Assembly (NCBI RefSeq): GCF_041296385.1
Contig: NW_027183764.1
Location: 1 to 64,000 of the forward strand
DNA: 64,000 nt
Reading direction: 5' to 3'
From: Aphelocoma coerulescens
Lineage: Eukaryota; Chordata; Aves; Passeriformes; Corvidae
Of the stretch, positions 23,381-36,505 are shown piece after piece. How positions within the stretch are numbered: the first letter of the stretch is position 1; every line of letters starts with the position of its first letter. A program made the position numbers and the translations under genes. The notes under the pieces are model-generated. The model saw only the letters and a list, made by a program, of their open reading frames with translations. It made no database searches and had not been told where the DNA came from.

Positions 23381-24838
23381 TCGGAATGAAGGCAGAGCAC
23401 CGAGCTGCTGCCGTGCGCATCGCACAGGCTGCGAGAGGAAGCGTGGCTGTCACTGGCTTCTTTGCGGGTTCACGTTAGCAGTTGAAAACAGAAAGTTCCA
23501 CTTGCAGCTACTTGTGCTGCTACCTATTTCTCTTCCAGCTCTCCCTGGAAAGAATTGTGCCGAGCTTTACGCTTCCAGATGCACAGATGACGGTGGTAGA
23601 TGCGGCAGAGAATAGAAAGACAGCGCGCAGCGGACAGTTTCTGGTGCTTTACGTGAGGCAAGGGGGAAGTGCAGCCCAGCAGTGGCTTTTACTTCTGGAG
23701 CCTTTTGCTTTGGTAGCAGCAGCTGCTGCGAGTGGGCAACGGAGCTGCGAGAGTGCGTAATGTGACGGCACATCTCGCTGAGAAGGAAGCTGCCGAGCCG
23801 CAGCGTGTTGTGCTCCGTTTCAAGGCTACTTGGAGGAGGGGGGTACTCGAAGAACGCCTTCTTTCTGGACGCGTCCTTCTGGGTGTGCTCAAGCTGCATG
23901 GGCTCGGCAGCACGGAAGGTGTAAGAACCTGTTTCTGGCCAGGCAGTGTGCTGGAGTGCAAAGGGCTGCGCCTTCCTTTCTGAAGCAGCCCAGAGCATTC
24001 TCAGCGGAATCTGCTTGTGAAGCAGCTCTTGGCTGGACATTTGCAAGTCGCTCCACTGAGTCCACGAAGCCGGTGGCCAGCTGCTTCGTTCTTCGCCTTC
24101 TGGGCTCTGGACAGAGCTGAAGCGCAGCGATGGCTCGGAGCTTTGCCGCTCTTCGGCGTGAGCACTGCACGCAGCCACAGGCTGCTGTGCACGGATTTCC
24201 CTCAGCTCGACGTACAATCATTCTCTTGCTGTTTCCCTGAGTCGAAAGTGTCCGTGTAGCTCTCGCTCAGCGAAATGCGTCAGGAGAGAAACACTTGCTG
24301 GATGAGCTTTTCGCTGGCCAAGACTTTCAACGCAGCACCACCATTCGGGCAAGGAGGAGGAGAAAGGAGGAGCATCTTTTCGTCCTGGCCCGTTCTTCTG
24401 CGCGAGACGCCTCTCCGCGTCTTCGCTCCCTGCAAGGCTGTAATGTGCGCCGTGGTACTTGGAAGTGAGAAGGCAGGTGCAGAGAGCACCGCGATCTGGC
24501 GGCGCCGTGCAGGCTGGAAAGGAAAGAGGGCTGCCACCGGAATGTGGTGCGAATACCGGTTTGCACGCGTCGAGGGTAAGCTCTGGGTGAGCTTGCTGGC
24601 CTAAAACTGTTCTCTGTGCCAGACGCAGGCGAGAAGCTTTCCGTTAAGAATCAGGCTGCCACGCAAACAGAACGTGGTGCTACCTACCTAGCGCTGCGAG
24701 GGAAAGTGCATAGCCCAGGCGTGTTTCGGCAGAAGCAGCAGCGCGGAGCATTTCGCTGCCGGCACAGCGCTCTCTGGGCGAGAAGCGGACGACGGTTTGA
24801 CTCCGGCAGAATGAAAGCGCCACATGGTACGAAGAGCA
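23381..24838 (+). repeat. Satellite unit 17 (1,458 bp)
   Basis: Commonest short form; first of four identical short units in a row (17-20). Confidence 0.97.
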
Positions 24839-26296
24839 TCGGAATGAAGGCAGAGCACCGAGCTGCTGCCGTGCGCATCGCACAGGCTGCGAGAGGAAGC
24901 GTGGCTGTCACTGGCTTCTTTGCGGGTTCACGTTAGCAGTTGAAAACAGAAAGTTCCACTTGCAGCTACTTGTGCTGCTACCTATTTCTCTTCCAGCTCT
25001 CCCTGGAAAGAATTGTGCCGAGCTTTACGCTTCCAGATGCACAGATGACGGTGGTAGATGCGGCAGAGAATAGAAAGACAGCGCGCAGCGGACAGTTTCT
25101 GGTGCTTTACGTGAGGCAAGGGGGAAGTGCAGCCCAGCAGTGGCTTTTACTTCTGGAGCCTTTTGCTTTGGTAGCAGCAGCTGCTGCGAGTGGGCAACGG
25201 AGCTGCGAGAGTGCGTAATGTGACGGCACATCTCGCTGAGAAGGAAGCTGCCGAGCCGCAGCGTGTTGTGCTCCGTTTCAAGGCTACTTGGAGGAGGGGG
25301 GTACTCGAAGAACGCCTTCTTTCTGGACGCGTCCTTCTGGGTGTGCTCAAGCTGCATGGGCTCGGCAGCACGGAAGGTGTAAGAACCTGTTTCTGGCCAG
25401 GCAGTGTGCTGGAGTGCAAAGGGCTGCGCCTTCCTTTCTGAAGCAGCCCAGAGCATTCTCAGCGGAATCTGCTTGTGAAGCAGCTCTTGGCTGGACATTT
25501 GCAAGTCGCTCCACTGAGTCCACGAAGCCGGTGGCCAGCTGCTTCGTTCTTCGCCTTCTGGGCTCTGGACAGAGCTGAAGCGCAGCGATGGCTCGGAGCT
25601 TTGCCGCTCTTCGGCGTGAGCACTGCACGCAGCCACAGGCTGCTGTGCACGGATTTCCCTCAGCTCGACGTACAATCATTCTCTTGCTGTTTCCCTGAGT
25701 CGAAAGTGTCCGTGTAGCTCTCGCTCAGCGAAATGCGTCAGGAGAGAAACACTTGCTGGATGAGCTTTTCGCTGGCCAAGACTTTCAACGCAGCACCACC
25801 ATTCGGGCAAGGAGGAGGAGAAAGGAGGAGCATCTTTTCGTCCTGGCCCGTTCTTCTGCGCGAGACGCCTCTCCGCGTCTTCGCTCCCTGCAAGGCTGTA
25901 ATGTGCGCCGTGGTACTTGGAAGTGAGAAGGCAGGTGCAGAGAGCACCGCGATCTGGCGGCGCCGTGCAGGCTGGAAAGGAAAGAGGGCTGCCACCGGAA
26001 TGTGGTGCGAATACCGGTTTGCACGCGTCGAGGGTAAGCTCTGGGTGAGCTTGCTGGCCTAAAACTGTTCTCTGTGCCAGACGCAGGCGAGAAGCTTTCC
26101 GTTAAGAATCAGGCTGCCACGCAAACAGAACGTGGTGCTACCTACCTAGCGCTGCGAGGGAAAGTGCATAGCCCAGGCGTGTTTCGGCAGAAGCAGCAGC
26201 GCGGAGCATTTCGCTGCCGGCACAGCGCTCTCTGGGCGAGAAGCGGACGACGGTTTGACTCCGGCAGAATGAAAGCGCCACATGGTACGAAGAGCA
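24839..26296 (+). repeat. Satellite unit 18 (1,458 bp)
   Basis: Commonest short form, same as unit 17. Confidence 0.97.
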
Positions 26297-27754
26297 TCGG
26301 AATGAAGGCAGAGCACCGAGCTGCTGCCGTGCGCATCGCACAGGCTGCGAGAGGAAGCGTGGCTGTCACTGGCTTCTTTGCGGGTTCACGTTAGCAGTTG
26401 AAAACAGAAAGTTCCACTTGCAGCTACTTGTGCTGCTACCTATTTCTCTTCCAGCTCTCCCTGGAAAGAATTGTGCCGAGCTTTACGCTTCCAGATGCAC
26501 AGATGACGGTGGTAGATGCGGCAGAGAATAGAAAGACAGCGCGCAGCGGACAGTTTCTGGTGCTTTACGTGAGGCAAGGGGGAAGTGCAGCCCAGCAGTG
26601 GCTTTTACTTCTGGAGCCTTTTGCTTTGGTAGCAGCAGCTGCTGCGAGTGGGCAACGGAGCTGCGAGAGTGCGTAATGTGACGGCACATCTCGCTGAGAA
26701 GGAAGCTGCCGAGCCGCAGCGTGTTGTGCTCCGTTTCAAGGCTACTTGGAGGAGGGGGGTACTCGAAGAACGCCTTCTTTCTGGACGCGTCCTTCTGGGT
26801 GTGCTCAAGCTGCATGGGCTCGGCAGCACGGAAGGTGTAAGAACCTGTTTCTGGCCAGGCAGTGTGCTGGAGTGCAAAGGGCTGCGCCTTCCTTTCTGAA
26901 GCAGCCCAGAGCATTCTCAGCGGAATCTGCTTGTGAAGCAGCTCTTGGCTGGACATTTGCAAGTCGCTCCACTGAGTCCACGAAGCCGGTGGCCAGCTGC
27001 TTCGTTCTTCGCCTTCTGGGCTCTGGACAGAGCTGAAGCGCAGCGATGGCTCGGAGCTTTGCCGCTCTTCGGCGTGAGCACTGCACGCAGCCACAGGCTG
27101 CTGTGCACGGATTTCCCTCAGCTCGACGTACAATCATTCTCTTGCTGTTTCCCTGAGTCGAAAGTGTCCGTGTAGCTCTCGCTCAGCGAAATGCGTCAGG
27201 AGAGAAACACTTGCTGGATGAGCTTTTCGCTGGCCAAGACTTTCAACGCAGCACCACCATTCGGGCAAGGAGGAGGAGAAAGGAGGAGCATCTTTTCGTC
27301 CTGGCCCGTTCTTCTGCGCGAGACGCCTCTCCGCGTCTTCGCTCCCTGCAAGGCTGTAATGTGCGCCGTGGTACTTGGAAGTGAGAAGGCAGGTGCAGAG
27401 AGCACCGCGATCTGGCGGCGCCGTGCAGGCTGGAAAGGAAAGAGGGCTGCCACCGGAATGTGGTGCGAATACCGGTTTGCACGCGTCGAGGGTAAGCTCT
27501 GGGTGAGCTTGCTGGCCTAAAACTGTTCTCTGTGCCAGACGCAGGCGAGAAGCTTTCCGTTAAGAATCAGGCTGCCACGCAAACAGAACGTGGTGCTACC
27601 TACCTAGCGCTGCGAGGGAAAGTGCATAGCCCAGGCGTGTTTCGGCAGAAGCAGCAGCGCGGAGCATTTCGCTGCCGGCACAGCGCTCTCTGGGCGAGAA
27701 GCGGACGACGGTTTGACTCCGGCAGAATGAAAGCGCCACATGGTACGAAGAGCA
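26297..27754 (+). repeat. Satellite unit 19 (1,458 bp)
   Basis: Commonest short form. Last unit of the second eight-unit block (16080-27754, 11,675 bp). Confidence 0.97.
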
Positions 27755-29212
27755 TCGGAATGAAGGCAGAGCACCGAGCTGCTGCCGTGCGCATCGCACA
27801 GGCTGCGAGAGGAAGCGTGGCTGTCACTGGCTTCTTTGCGGGTTCACGTTAGCAGTTGAAAACAGAAAGTTCCACTTGCAGCTACTTGTGCTGCTACCTA
27901 TTTCTCTTCCAGCTCTCCCTGGAAAGAATTGTGCCGAGCTTTACGCTTCCAGATGCACAGATGACGGTGGTAGATGCGGCAGAGAATAGAAAGACAGCGC
28001 GCAGCGGACAGTTTCTGGTGCTTTACGTGAGGCAAGGGGGAAGTGCAGCCCAGCAGTGGCTTTTACTTCTGGAGCCTTTTGCTTTGGTAGCAGCAGCTGC
28101 TGCGAGTGGGCAACGGAGCTGCGAGAGTGCGTAATGTGACGGCACATCTCGCTGAGAAGGAAGCTGCCGAGCCGCAGCGTGTTGTGCTCCGTTTCAAGGC
28201 TACTTGGAGGAGGGGGGTACTCGAAGAACGCCTTCTTTCTGGACGCGTCCTTCTGGGTGTGCTCAAGCTGCATGGGCTCGGCAGCACGGAAGGTGTAAGA
28301 ACCTGTTTCTGGCCAGGCAGTGTGCTGGAGTGCAAAGGGCTGCGCCTTCCTTTCTGAAGCAGCCCAGAGCATTCTCAGCGGAATCTGCTTGTGAAGCAGC
28401 TCTTGGCTGGACATTTGCAAGTCGCTCCACTGAGTCCACGAAGCCGGTGGCCAGCTGCTTCGTTCTTCGCCTTCTGGGCTCTGGACAGAGCTGAAGCGCA
28501 GCGATGGCTCGGAGCTTTGCCGCTCTTCGGCGTGAGCACTGCACGCAGCCACAGGCTGCTGTGCACGGATTTCCCTCAGCTCGACGTACAATCATTCTCT
28601 TGCTGTTTCCCTGAGTCGAAAGTGTCCGTGTAGCTCTCGCTCAGCGAAATGCGTCAGGAGAGAAACACTTGCTGGATGAGCTTTTCGCTGGCCAAGACTT
28701 TCAACGCAGCACCACCATTCGGGCAAGGAGGAGGAGAAAGGAGGAGCATCTTTTCGTCCTGGCCCGTTCTTCTGCGCGAGACGCCTCTCCGCGTCTTCGC
28801 TCCCTGCAAGGCTGTAATGTGCGCCGTGGTACTTGGAAGTGAGAAGGCAGGTGCAGAGAGCACCGCGATCTGGCGGCGCCGTGCAGGCTGGAAAGGAAAG
28901 AGGGCTGCCACCGGAATGTGGTGCGAATACCGGTTTGCACGCGTCGAGGGTAAGCTCTGGGTGAGCTTGCTGGCCTAAAACTGTTCTCTGTGCCAGACGC
29001 AGGCGAGAAGCTTTCCGTTAAGAATCAGGCTGCCACGCAAACAGAACGTGGTGCTACCTACCTAGCGCTGCGAGGGAAAGTGCATAGCCCAGGCGTGTTT
29101 CGGCAGAAGCAGCAGCGCGGAGCATTTCGCTGCCGGCACAGCGCTCTCTGGGCGAGAAGCGGACGACGGTTTGACTCCGGCAGAATGAAAGCGCCACATG
29201 GTACGAAGAGCA
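27755..29212 (+). repeat. Satellite unit 20 (1,458 bp)
   Basis: Commonest short form. The eight-unit echo fails here, since units 4 and 12 carry the extra CTA. Confidence 0.97.
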
Positions 29213-30671
29213 TCGGAATGAAGGCAGAGCACCGAGCTGCTGCCGTGCGCATCGCACAGGCTGCGAGAGGAAGCGTGGCTGTCACTGGCTTCTTTGCGGG
29301 TTCACGTTAGCAGTTGAAAACAGAAAGTTCACTTGCAGCTACTTGTGCTGCTACCTATTTCTCTTCCAGCTCTCCCTGGAAAGAATTGTGCCGAGCTTTA
29401 CGCTTCCAGATGCACAGATGACGGTGGTAGATGCGGCAGAGAATAGAAAGACAGCGCGCAGCGGACAGTTTCTGGTGCTTTACGTGAGGCAAGGGGGAAG
29501 TGCAGCCCAGCAGTGGCTTTTACTTCTGGAGCCTTTTGCTTTGGTAGCAGCAGCTGCTGCGAGTGGGCAACGGAGCTGCGAGAGTGCGTAATGTGACGGC
29601 ACATCTCGCTGAGAAGGAAGCTGCCGAGCCGCAGCGTGTTGTGCTCCGTTTCAAGGCTACTTGGAGGAGGGGGGTACTCGAAGAACGCCTTCTTTCTGGA
29701 CGCGTCCTTCTGGTGTGCTCAAGCTGCATGGGCTCGGCAGCACGGAAGGTGTAAGAACCTGTTTCTGGCCAGGCAGTGTGCTGGAGTGCAAAGGGCTGCG
29801 CCTTCCTTTCTGAAGCAGCCCAGAGCATTCTCAGCGGAATCTGCTTGTGAAGCAGCTCTTGGCTGGACATTTGCAAGTCGCTCCACTGAGTCCACGAAGC
29901 CGGTGGCCAGCTGCTTCGTTCTTCGCCTTCTGGGCTCTGGACAGAGCTGAAGCGCAGCGATGGCTCGGAGCTTTGCCGCTCTTCGGCGTGAGCACTGCAC
30001 GCAGCCACAGGCTGCTGTGCACGGATTTCCCTCAGCTCGACGTACAATCATTCTCTTGCTGTTTCCCTGAGTCGAAAGTGTCCGTGTAGCTCTCGCTCAG
30101 CGAAATGCGTCAGGAGAGAAACACTTGCTGGATGAGCTTTTCGCTGGCCAAGACTTTCAACGCAGCACCACCATTCGGGCAAGGAGGAGGAGAAAGGAGG
30201 AGCATCTTTTCGTCCTGGCCCGTTCTTCTGCGCGAGACGCCTCTCCGCGTCTTCGCTCCCTGCAAGGCTGTAATGTGCGCCGTGGTACTTGGAAGTGAGA
30301 AGGCAGGTGCAGAGAGCACCGCGATCTGGCGGCGCCGTGCAGGCTGGAAAGGAAAGAGGGCTGCCACCGGAATGTGGTGCGAATACCGGTTTGCACGCGT
30401 CGAGGGTAAGCTCTGGGTGAGCTTGCTGGCCTAAAACTGTTCTCTGTGCCAGACGCAGGCGAGAAGCTTTCCGTTAAGAATCAGGCTGCCACGCAAACAG
30501 AACGTGGTGCTACTACCTACCTAGCGCTGCGAGGGAAAGTGCATAGCCCAGGCGTGTTTCGGCAGAAGCAGCAGCGCGGAGCATTTCGCTGCCGGCACAG
30601 CGCTCTCTGGGCGAGAAGCGGACGACGGTTTGACTCCGGCAGAATGAAAGCGCCACATGGTACGAAGAGCA
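29213..30671 (+). repeat. Satellite unit 21 (1,459 bp, two 1-bp deletions)
   Basis: Genotype: extra CTA, 393T, 522G, 1370A, 1439G. One C is lost at about 29330 (CC to C) and one G at about 29713 (GGG to GG). Confidence 0.96.
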
Positions 30672-32133
30672 TCGGAATGAAGGCAGAGCACCGAGCTGCT
30701 GCCGTGCGCATCGCACAGGCTGCGAGAGGAAGCGTGGCTGTCACTGGCTTCTTTGCGGGTTCACGTTAGCAGTTGAAAACAGAAAGTTCCACTTGCAGCT
30801 ACTTGTGCTGCTACCTATTTCTCTTCCAGCTCTCCCTGGAAAGAATTGTGCCGAGCTTTACGCTTCCAGATGCACAGATGACGGTGGTAGATGCGGCAGA
30901 GAATAGAAAGACAGCGCGCAGCGGACAGTTTCTGGTGCTTTACGTGAGGCAAGGGGGAAGTGCAGCCCAGCAGTGGCTTTTACTTCTGGAGCCTTTTGCT
31001 TTGGTAGCAGCAGCTGCTGCGAGTGGGCAACGGAGCTGCGAGAGTGCGTAATGTGACGGCACATCTCGCTGAGAAGGAAGCTGCCGAGCCGCAGCGTGTT
31101 GTGCTCCGTTTCAAGGCTACTTGGAGGAGGGGGGTACTCGAAGAACGCCTTCTTTCTGGACGCGTCCTTCTGGGTGTGCTCAAGCTGCATGGGCTCGGCA
31201 GCACGGAAGGTGTAAGAACCTGTTTCTGGCCAGGCAGTGTGCTGGAGTGCAAAGGGCTGCGCCTTCCTTTCTGAAGCAGCCCAGAGCATTCTCAGCGGAA
31301 TCTGCTTGTGAAGCAGCTCTTGGCTGGACATTTGCAAGTCGCTCCACTGAGTCCACGAAGCCGGTGGCCAGCTGCTTCGTTCTTCGCCTTCTGGGCTCTG
31401 GACAGAGCTGAAGCGCAGCGATGGCTCGGAGCTTTGCCGCTCTTCGGCGTGAGCACTGCACGCAGCCACAGGCTGCTGTGCACGGATTTCCCTCAGCTCG
31501 ACGTACAATCATTCTCTTGCTGTTTCCCTGAGTCGAAAGTGTCCGTGTAGCTCTCGCTCAGCGAAATGCGTCAGGAGAGAAACACTTGCTGGATGAGCTT
31601 TTCGCTGGCCAAGACTTTCAACGCAGCACCACCATTCGGGCAAGGAGGAGGAGAAAGGAGGAGCATCTTTTCGTCCTGGCCCGTTCTTCTGCGCGAGACG
31701 CCTCTCCGCGTCTTCGCTCCCTGCAAGGCTGTAATGTGCGCCGTGGTACTTGGAAGTGAGAAGGCAGGTGCAGAGAGCACCGCGATCTGGCGGCGCCGTG
31801 CAGGCTGGAAAGGAAAGAGGGCTGCCACCGGAATGTGGTGCGAATACCGGTTTGCACGCGTCGAGGGTAAGCTCTGGGTGAGCTTGCTGGCCTAAAACTG
31901 TTCTCTGTGCCAGACGCAGGCGAGAAGCTTTCCGTTAAGAATCAGGCTGCCACGCAAACAGAACGTTGGTGCTACTACCTACCTAGCGCTGCGAGGGAAA
32001 GTGCATAGCCCAGGCGTGTTTCGGCAGAAGCAGCAGCGCGGAGCATTTCGCTGCCGGCACAGCGCTCTCTGGGCGAGAAGCGGACGACGGTTTGACTCCG
32101 GCAGAATGAAAGCGCCACATGGTACGAAGAGCA
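30672..32133 (+). repeat. Satellite unit 22 (1,462 bp, 1-bp insertion)
   Basis: Genotype: extra CTA, 393T, 522G, 1370A, 1439G. An extra T at about 31967 (AACGTTGGT in place of AACGTGGT). Confidence 0.96.
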
Positions 32134-33591
32134 TCGGAATGAAGGCAGAGCACCGAGCTGCTGCCGTGCGCATCGCACAGGCTGCGAGAGGAAGCGTGGC
32201 TGTCACTGGCTTCTTTGCGGGTTCACGTTAGCAGTTGAAAACAGAAAGTTCCACTTGCAGCTACTTGTGCTGCTACCTATTTCTCTTCCAGCTCTCCCTG
32301 GAAAGAATTGTGCCGAGCTTTACGCTTCCAGATGCACAGATGACGGTGGTAGATGCGGCAGAGAATAGAAAGACAGCGCGCAGCGGACAGTTTCTGGTGC
32401 TTTACGTGAGGCAAGGGGGAAGTGCAGCCCAGCAGTGGCTTTTACTTCTGGAGCCTTTTGCTTTGGTAGCAGCAGCTGCTGCGAGTGGGCAACGGAGCTG
32501 CGAGAGTGCGTAATGTGACGGCACATCTCGCTGAGAAGGAAGCTGCCGAGCCGCAGCGTGTTGTGCTCCGTTTCAAGGCTACTTGGAGGAGGGGGGTACT
32601 CGAAGAACGCCTTCTTTCTGGACGCGTCCTTCTGGGTGTGCTCAAGCTGCATGGGCTCGGCAGCACGGAAGGTGTAAGAACCTGTTTCTGGCCAGGCAGT
32701 GTGCTGGAGTGCAAAGGGCTGCGCCTTCCTTTCTGAAGCAGCCCAGAGCATTCTCAGCGGAATCTGCTTGTGAAGCAGCTCTTGGCTGGACATTTGCAAG
32801 TCGCTCCACTGAGTCCACGAAGCCGGTGGCCAGCTGCTTCGTTCTTCGCCTTCTGGGCTCTGGACAGAGCTGAAGCGCAGCGATGGCTCGGAGCTTTGCC
32901 GCTCTTCGGCGTGAGCACTGCACGCAGCCACAGGCTGCTGTGCACGGATTTCCCTCAGCTCGACGTACAATCATTCTCTTGCTGTTTCCCTGAGTCGAAA
33001 GTGTCCGTGTAGCTCTCGCTCAGCGAAATGCGTCAGGAGAGAAACACTTGCTGGATGAGCTTTTCGCTGGCCAAGACTTTCAACGCAGCACCACCATTCG
33101 GGCAAGGAGGAGGAGAAAGGAGGAGCATCTTTTCGTCCTGGCCCGTTCTTCTGCGCGAGACGCCTCTCCGCGTCTTCGCTCCCTGCAAGGCTGTAATGTG
33201 CGCCGTGGTACTTGGAAGTGAGAAGGCAGGTGCAGAGAGCACCGCGATCTGGCGGCGCCGTGCAGGCTGGAAAGGAAAGAGGGCTGCCACCGGAATGTGG
33301 TGCGAATACCGGTTTGCACGCGTCGAGGGTAAGCTCTGGGTGAGCTTGCTGGCCTAAAACTGTTCTCTGTGCCAGACGCAGGCGAGAAGCTTTCCGTTAA
33401 GAATCAGGCTGCCACGCAAACAGAACGTGGTGCTACCTACCTAGCGCTGCGAGGGAAAGTGCATAGCCCAGGCGTGTTTCGGCAGAAGCAGCAGCGCGGA
33501 GCATTTCGCTGCCGGCACAGCGCTCTCTGGGCGAGAAGCGGACGACGGTTTGACTCCGGCAGAATGAAAGCGCCACATGGTACGAAGAGCA
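32134..33591 (+). repeat. Satellite unit 23 (1,458 bp)
   Basis: Commonest short form. The only unit without a private change in the indel-rich stretch 21-25. Confidence 0.97.
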
Positions 33592-35048
33592 TCGGAATGA
33601 AGGCAGAGCACCGAGCTGCTGCCGTGCGCATCGCACAGGCTGCGAGAGGAAGCGTGGCTGTCACTGGCTTCTTTGCGGGTTCACGTTAGCAGTTGAAAAC
33701 AGAAAGTTCCACTTGCAGCTACTTGTGCTGCTACCTATTTCTCTTCCAGCTCTCCCTGGAAAGAATTGTGCCGAGCTTTACGCTTCCAGATGCACAGATG
33801 ACGGTGGTAGATGCGGCAGAGAATAGAAAGACAGCGCGCAGCGGACAGTTTCTGGTGCTTTACGTGAGGCAAGGGGGAAGTGCAGCCCAGCAGTGGCTTT
33901 TACTTCTGGAGCCTTTTGCTTTGGTAGCAGCAGCTGCTGCGAGTGGGCAACGGAGCTGCGAGAGTGCGTAATGTGACGGCACATCTCGCTGAGAAGGAAG
34001 CTGCCGAGCCGCAGCGTGTTGTGCTCCGTTTCAAGGCTACTTGGAGGAGGGGGGTACTCGAAGAACGCCTTCTTTCTGGACGCGTCCTTCTGGGTGTGCT
34101 CAAGCTGCATGGGCTCGGCAGCACGGAAGGTGTAAGAACCTGTTTCTGGCCAGGCAGTGTGCTGGAGGTGCAAAGGGCTGCGCCTTCCTTTCTGAAGCAG
34201 CCCAGAGCATTCTCAGCGGAATCTGCTTGTGAAGCAGCTCTTGGCTGGACATTTGCAAGTCGCTCCACTGAGTCCACGAAGCCGGTGGCCAGCTGCTTCG
34301 TTCTTCGCCTTCTGGGCTCTGGACAGAGCTGAAGCGCAGCGATGGCTCGGAGCTTTGCCGCTCTTCGGCGTGAGCACTGCACGCAGCCACAGGCTGCTGT
34401 GCACGGATTTCCCTCAGCTCGACGTACAATCATTCTCTTGCTGTTTCCCTGAGTCGAAAGTGTCCGTGTAGCTCTCGCTCAGCGAAATGCGTCAGGAGAG
34501 AAACACTTGCTGGATGAGCTTTTCGCTGGCCAAGACTTTCAACGCAGCACCACCATTCGGCAAGGAGGAGGAGAAAGGAGGAGCATCTTTCGTCCTGGCC
34601 CGTTCTTCTGCGCGAGACGCCTCTCCGCGTCTTCGCTCCCTGCAAGGCTGTAATGTGCGCCGTGGTACTTGGAAGTGAGAAGGCAGGTGCAGAGAGCACC
34701 GCGATCTGGCGGCGCCGTGCAGGCTGGAAAGGAAAGAGGGCTGCCACCGGAATGTGGTGCGAATACCGGTTTGCACGCGTCGAGGGTAAGCTCTGGGTGA
34801 GCTTGCTGGCCTAAAACTGTTCTCTGTGCCAGACGCAGGCGAGAAGCTTTCCGTTAAGAATCAGGCTGCCACGCAAACAGAACGTGGTGCTACCTACCTA
34901 GCGCTGCGAGGGAAAGTGCATAGCCCAGGCGTGTTTCGGCAGAAGCAGCAGCGCGGAGCATTTCGCTGCCGGCACAGCGCTCTCTGGGCGAGAAGCGGAC
35001 GACGGTTTGACTCCGGCAGAATGAAAGCGCCACATGGTACGAAGAGCA
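33592..35048 (+). repeat. Satellite unit 24 (1,457 bp, three 1-bp indels)
   Basis: Genotype: no extra CTA, 393T, 522G, 1370A, 1439G. An extra G at about 34167 (CTGGAGGTGC), one G lost at about 34560 (GGG to GG), and one T lost at about 34590 (TTTT to TTT). It has the most private changes of any unit. Confidence 0.96.
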
Positions 35049-36505
35049 TCGGAATGAAGGCAGAGCACCGAGCTGCTGCCGTGCGCATCGCACAGGCTGC
35101 GAGAGGAAGCGTGGCTGTCACTGGCTTCTTTGCGGGTTCACGTTAGCAGTTGAAAACAGAAAGTTCCACTTGCAGCTACTTGTGCTGCGACCTATTTCTC
35201 TTCCAGCTCTCCCTGGAAAGAATTGTGCCGAGCTTTACGCTTCCAGATGCACAGATGACGGTGGTAGATGCGGCAGAGAATAGAAAGACAGCGCGCAGCG
35301 GACAGTTTCTGGTGCTTTACGTGAGGCAAGGGGAAGTGCAGCCCAGCAGTGGCTTTTACTTCTGGAGCCTTTTGCTTTGGTAGCAGCAGCTGCTGCGAGT
35401 GGGCAACGGAGCTGCGAGAGTGCGTAATGTGACGGCACATCTCGCTGAGAAGGAAGCTGCCGAGCCGCAGCGTGTTGTGCTCCGTTTCAAGGCTACTTGG
35501 AGGAGGGGGGTACTCGAAGAACGCCTTCTTTCTGGACGCGTCCTTCTGGGTGTGCTCAAGCTGCATGGGCTCGGCAGCACGGAAGGTGTAAGAACCTGTT
35601 TCTGGCCAGGCAGTGTGCTGGAGTGCAAAGGGCTGCGCCTTCCTTTCTGAAGCAGCCCAGAGCATTCTCAGCGGAATCTGCTTGTGAAGCAGCTCTTGGC
35701 TGGACATTTGCAAGTCGCTCCACTGAGTCCACGAAGCCGGTGGCCAGCTGCTTCGTTCTTCGCCTTCTGGGCTCTGGACAGAGCTGAAGCGCAGCGATGG
35801 CTCGGAGCTTTGCCGCTCTTCGGCGTGAGCACTGCACGCAGCCACAGGCTGCTGTGCACGGATTTCCCTCAGCTCGACGTACAATCATTCTCTTGCTGTT
35901 TCCCTGAGTCGAAAGTGTCCGTGTAGCTCTCGCTCAGCGAAATGCGTCAGGAGAGAAACACTTGCTGGATGAGCTTTTCGCTGGCCAAGACTTTCAACGC
36001 AGCACCACCATTCGGGCAAGGAGGAGGAGAAAGGAGGAGCATCTTTTCGTCCTGGCCCGTTCTTCTGCGCGAGACGCCTCTCCGCGTCTTCGCTCCCTGC
36101 AAGGCTGTAATGTGCGCCGTGGTACTTGGAAGTGAGAAGGCAGGTGCAGAGAGCACCGCGATCTGGCGGCGCCGTGCAGGCTGGAAAGGAAAGAGGGCTG
36201 CCACCGGAATGTGGTGCGAATACCGGTTTGCACGCGTCGAGGGTAAGCTCTGGGTGAGCTTGCTGGCCTAAAACTGTTCTCTGTGCCAGACGCAGGCGAG
36301 AAGCTTTCCGTTAAGAATCAGGCTGCCACGCAAACAGAACGTGGTGCTACCTACCTAGCGCTGCGAGGGAAAGTGCATAGCCCAGGCGTGTTTCGGCAGA
36401 AGCAGCAGCGCGGAGCATTTCGCTGCCGGCACAGCGCTCTCTGGGCGAGAAGCGGACGACGGTTTGACTCCGGCAGAATGAAAGCGCCACATGGTACGAA
36501 GAGCA
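35049..36505 (+). repeat. Satellite unit 25 (1,457 bp, one substitution and one deletion)
   Basis: Genotype: no extra CTA, 393T, 522G, 1370A, 1439G. A private T-to-G change at 35189, and a five-G run shortened to four at about 35330-35333. Confidence 0.96.
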
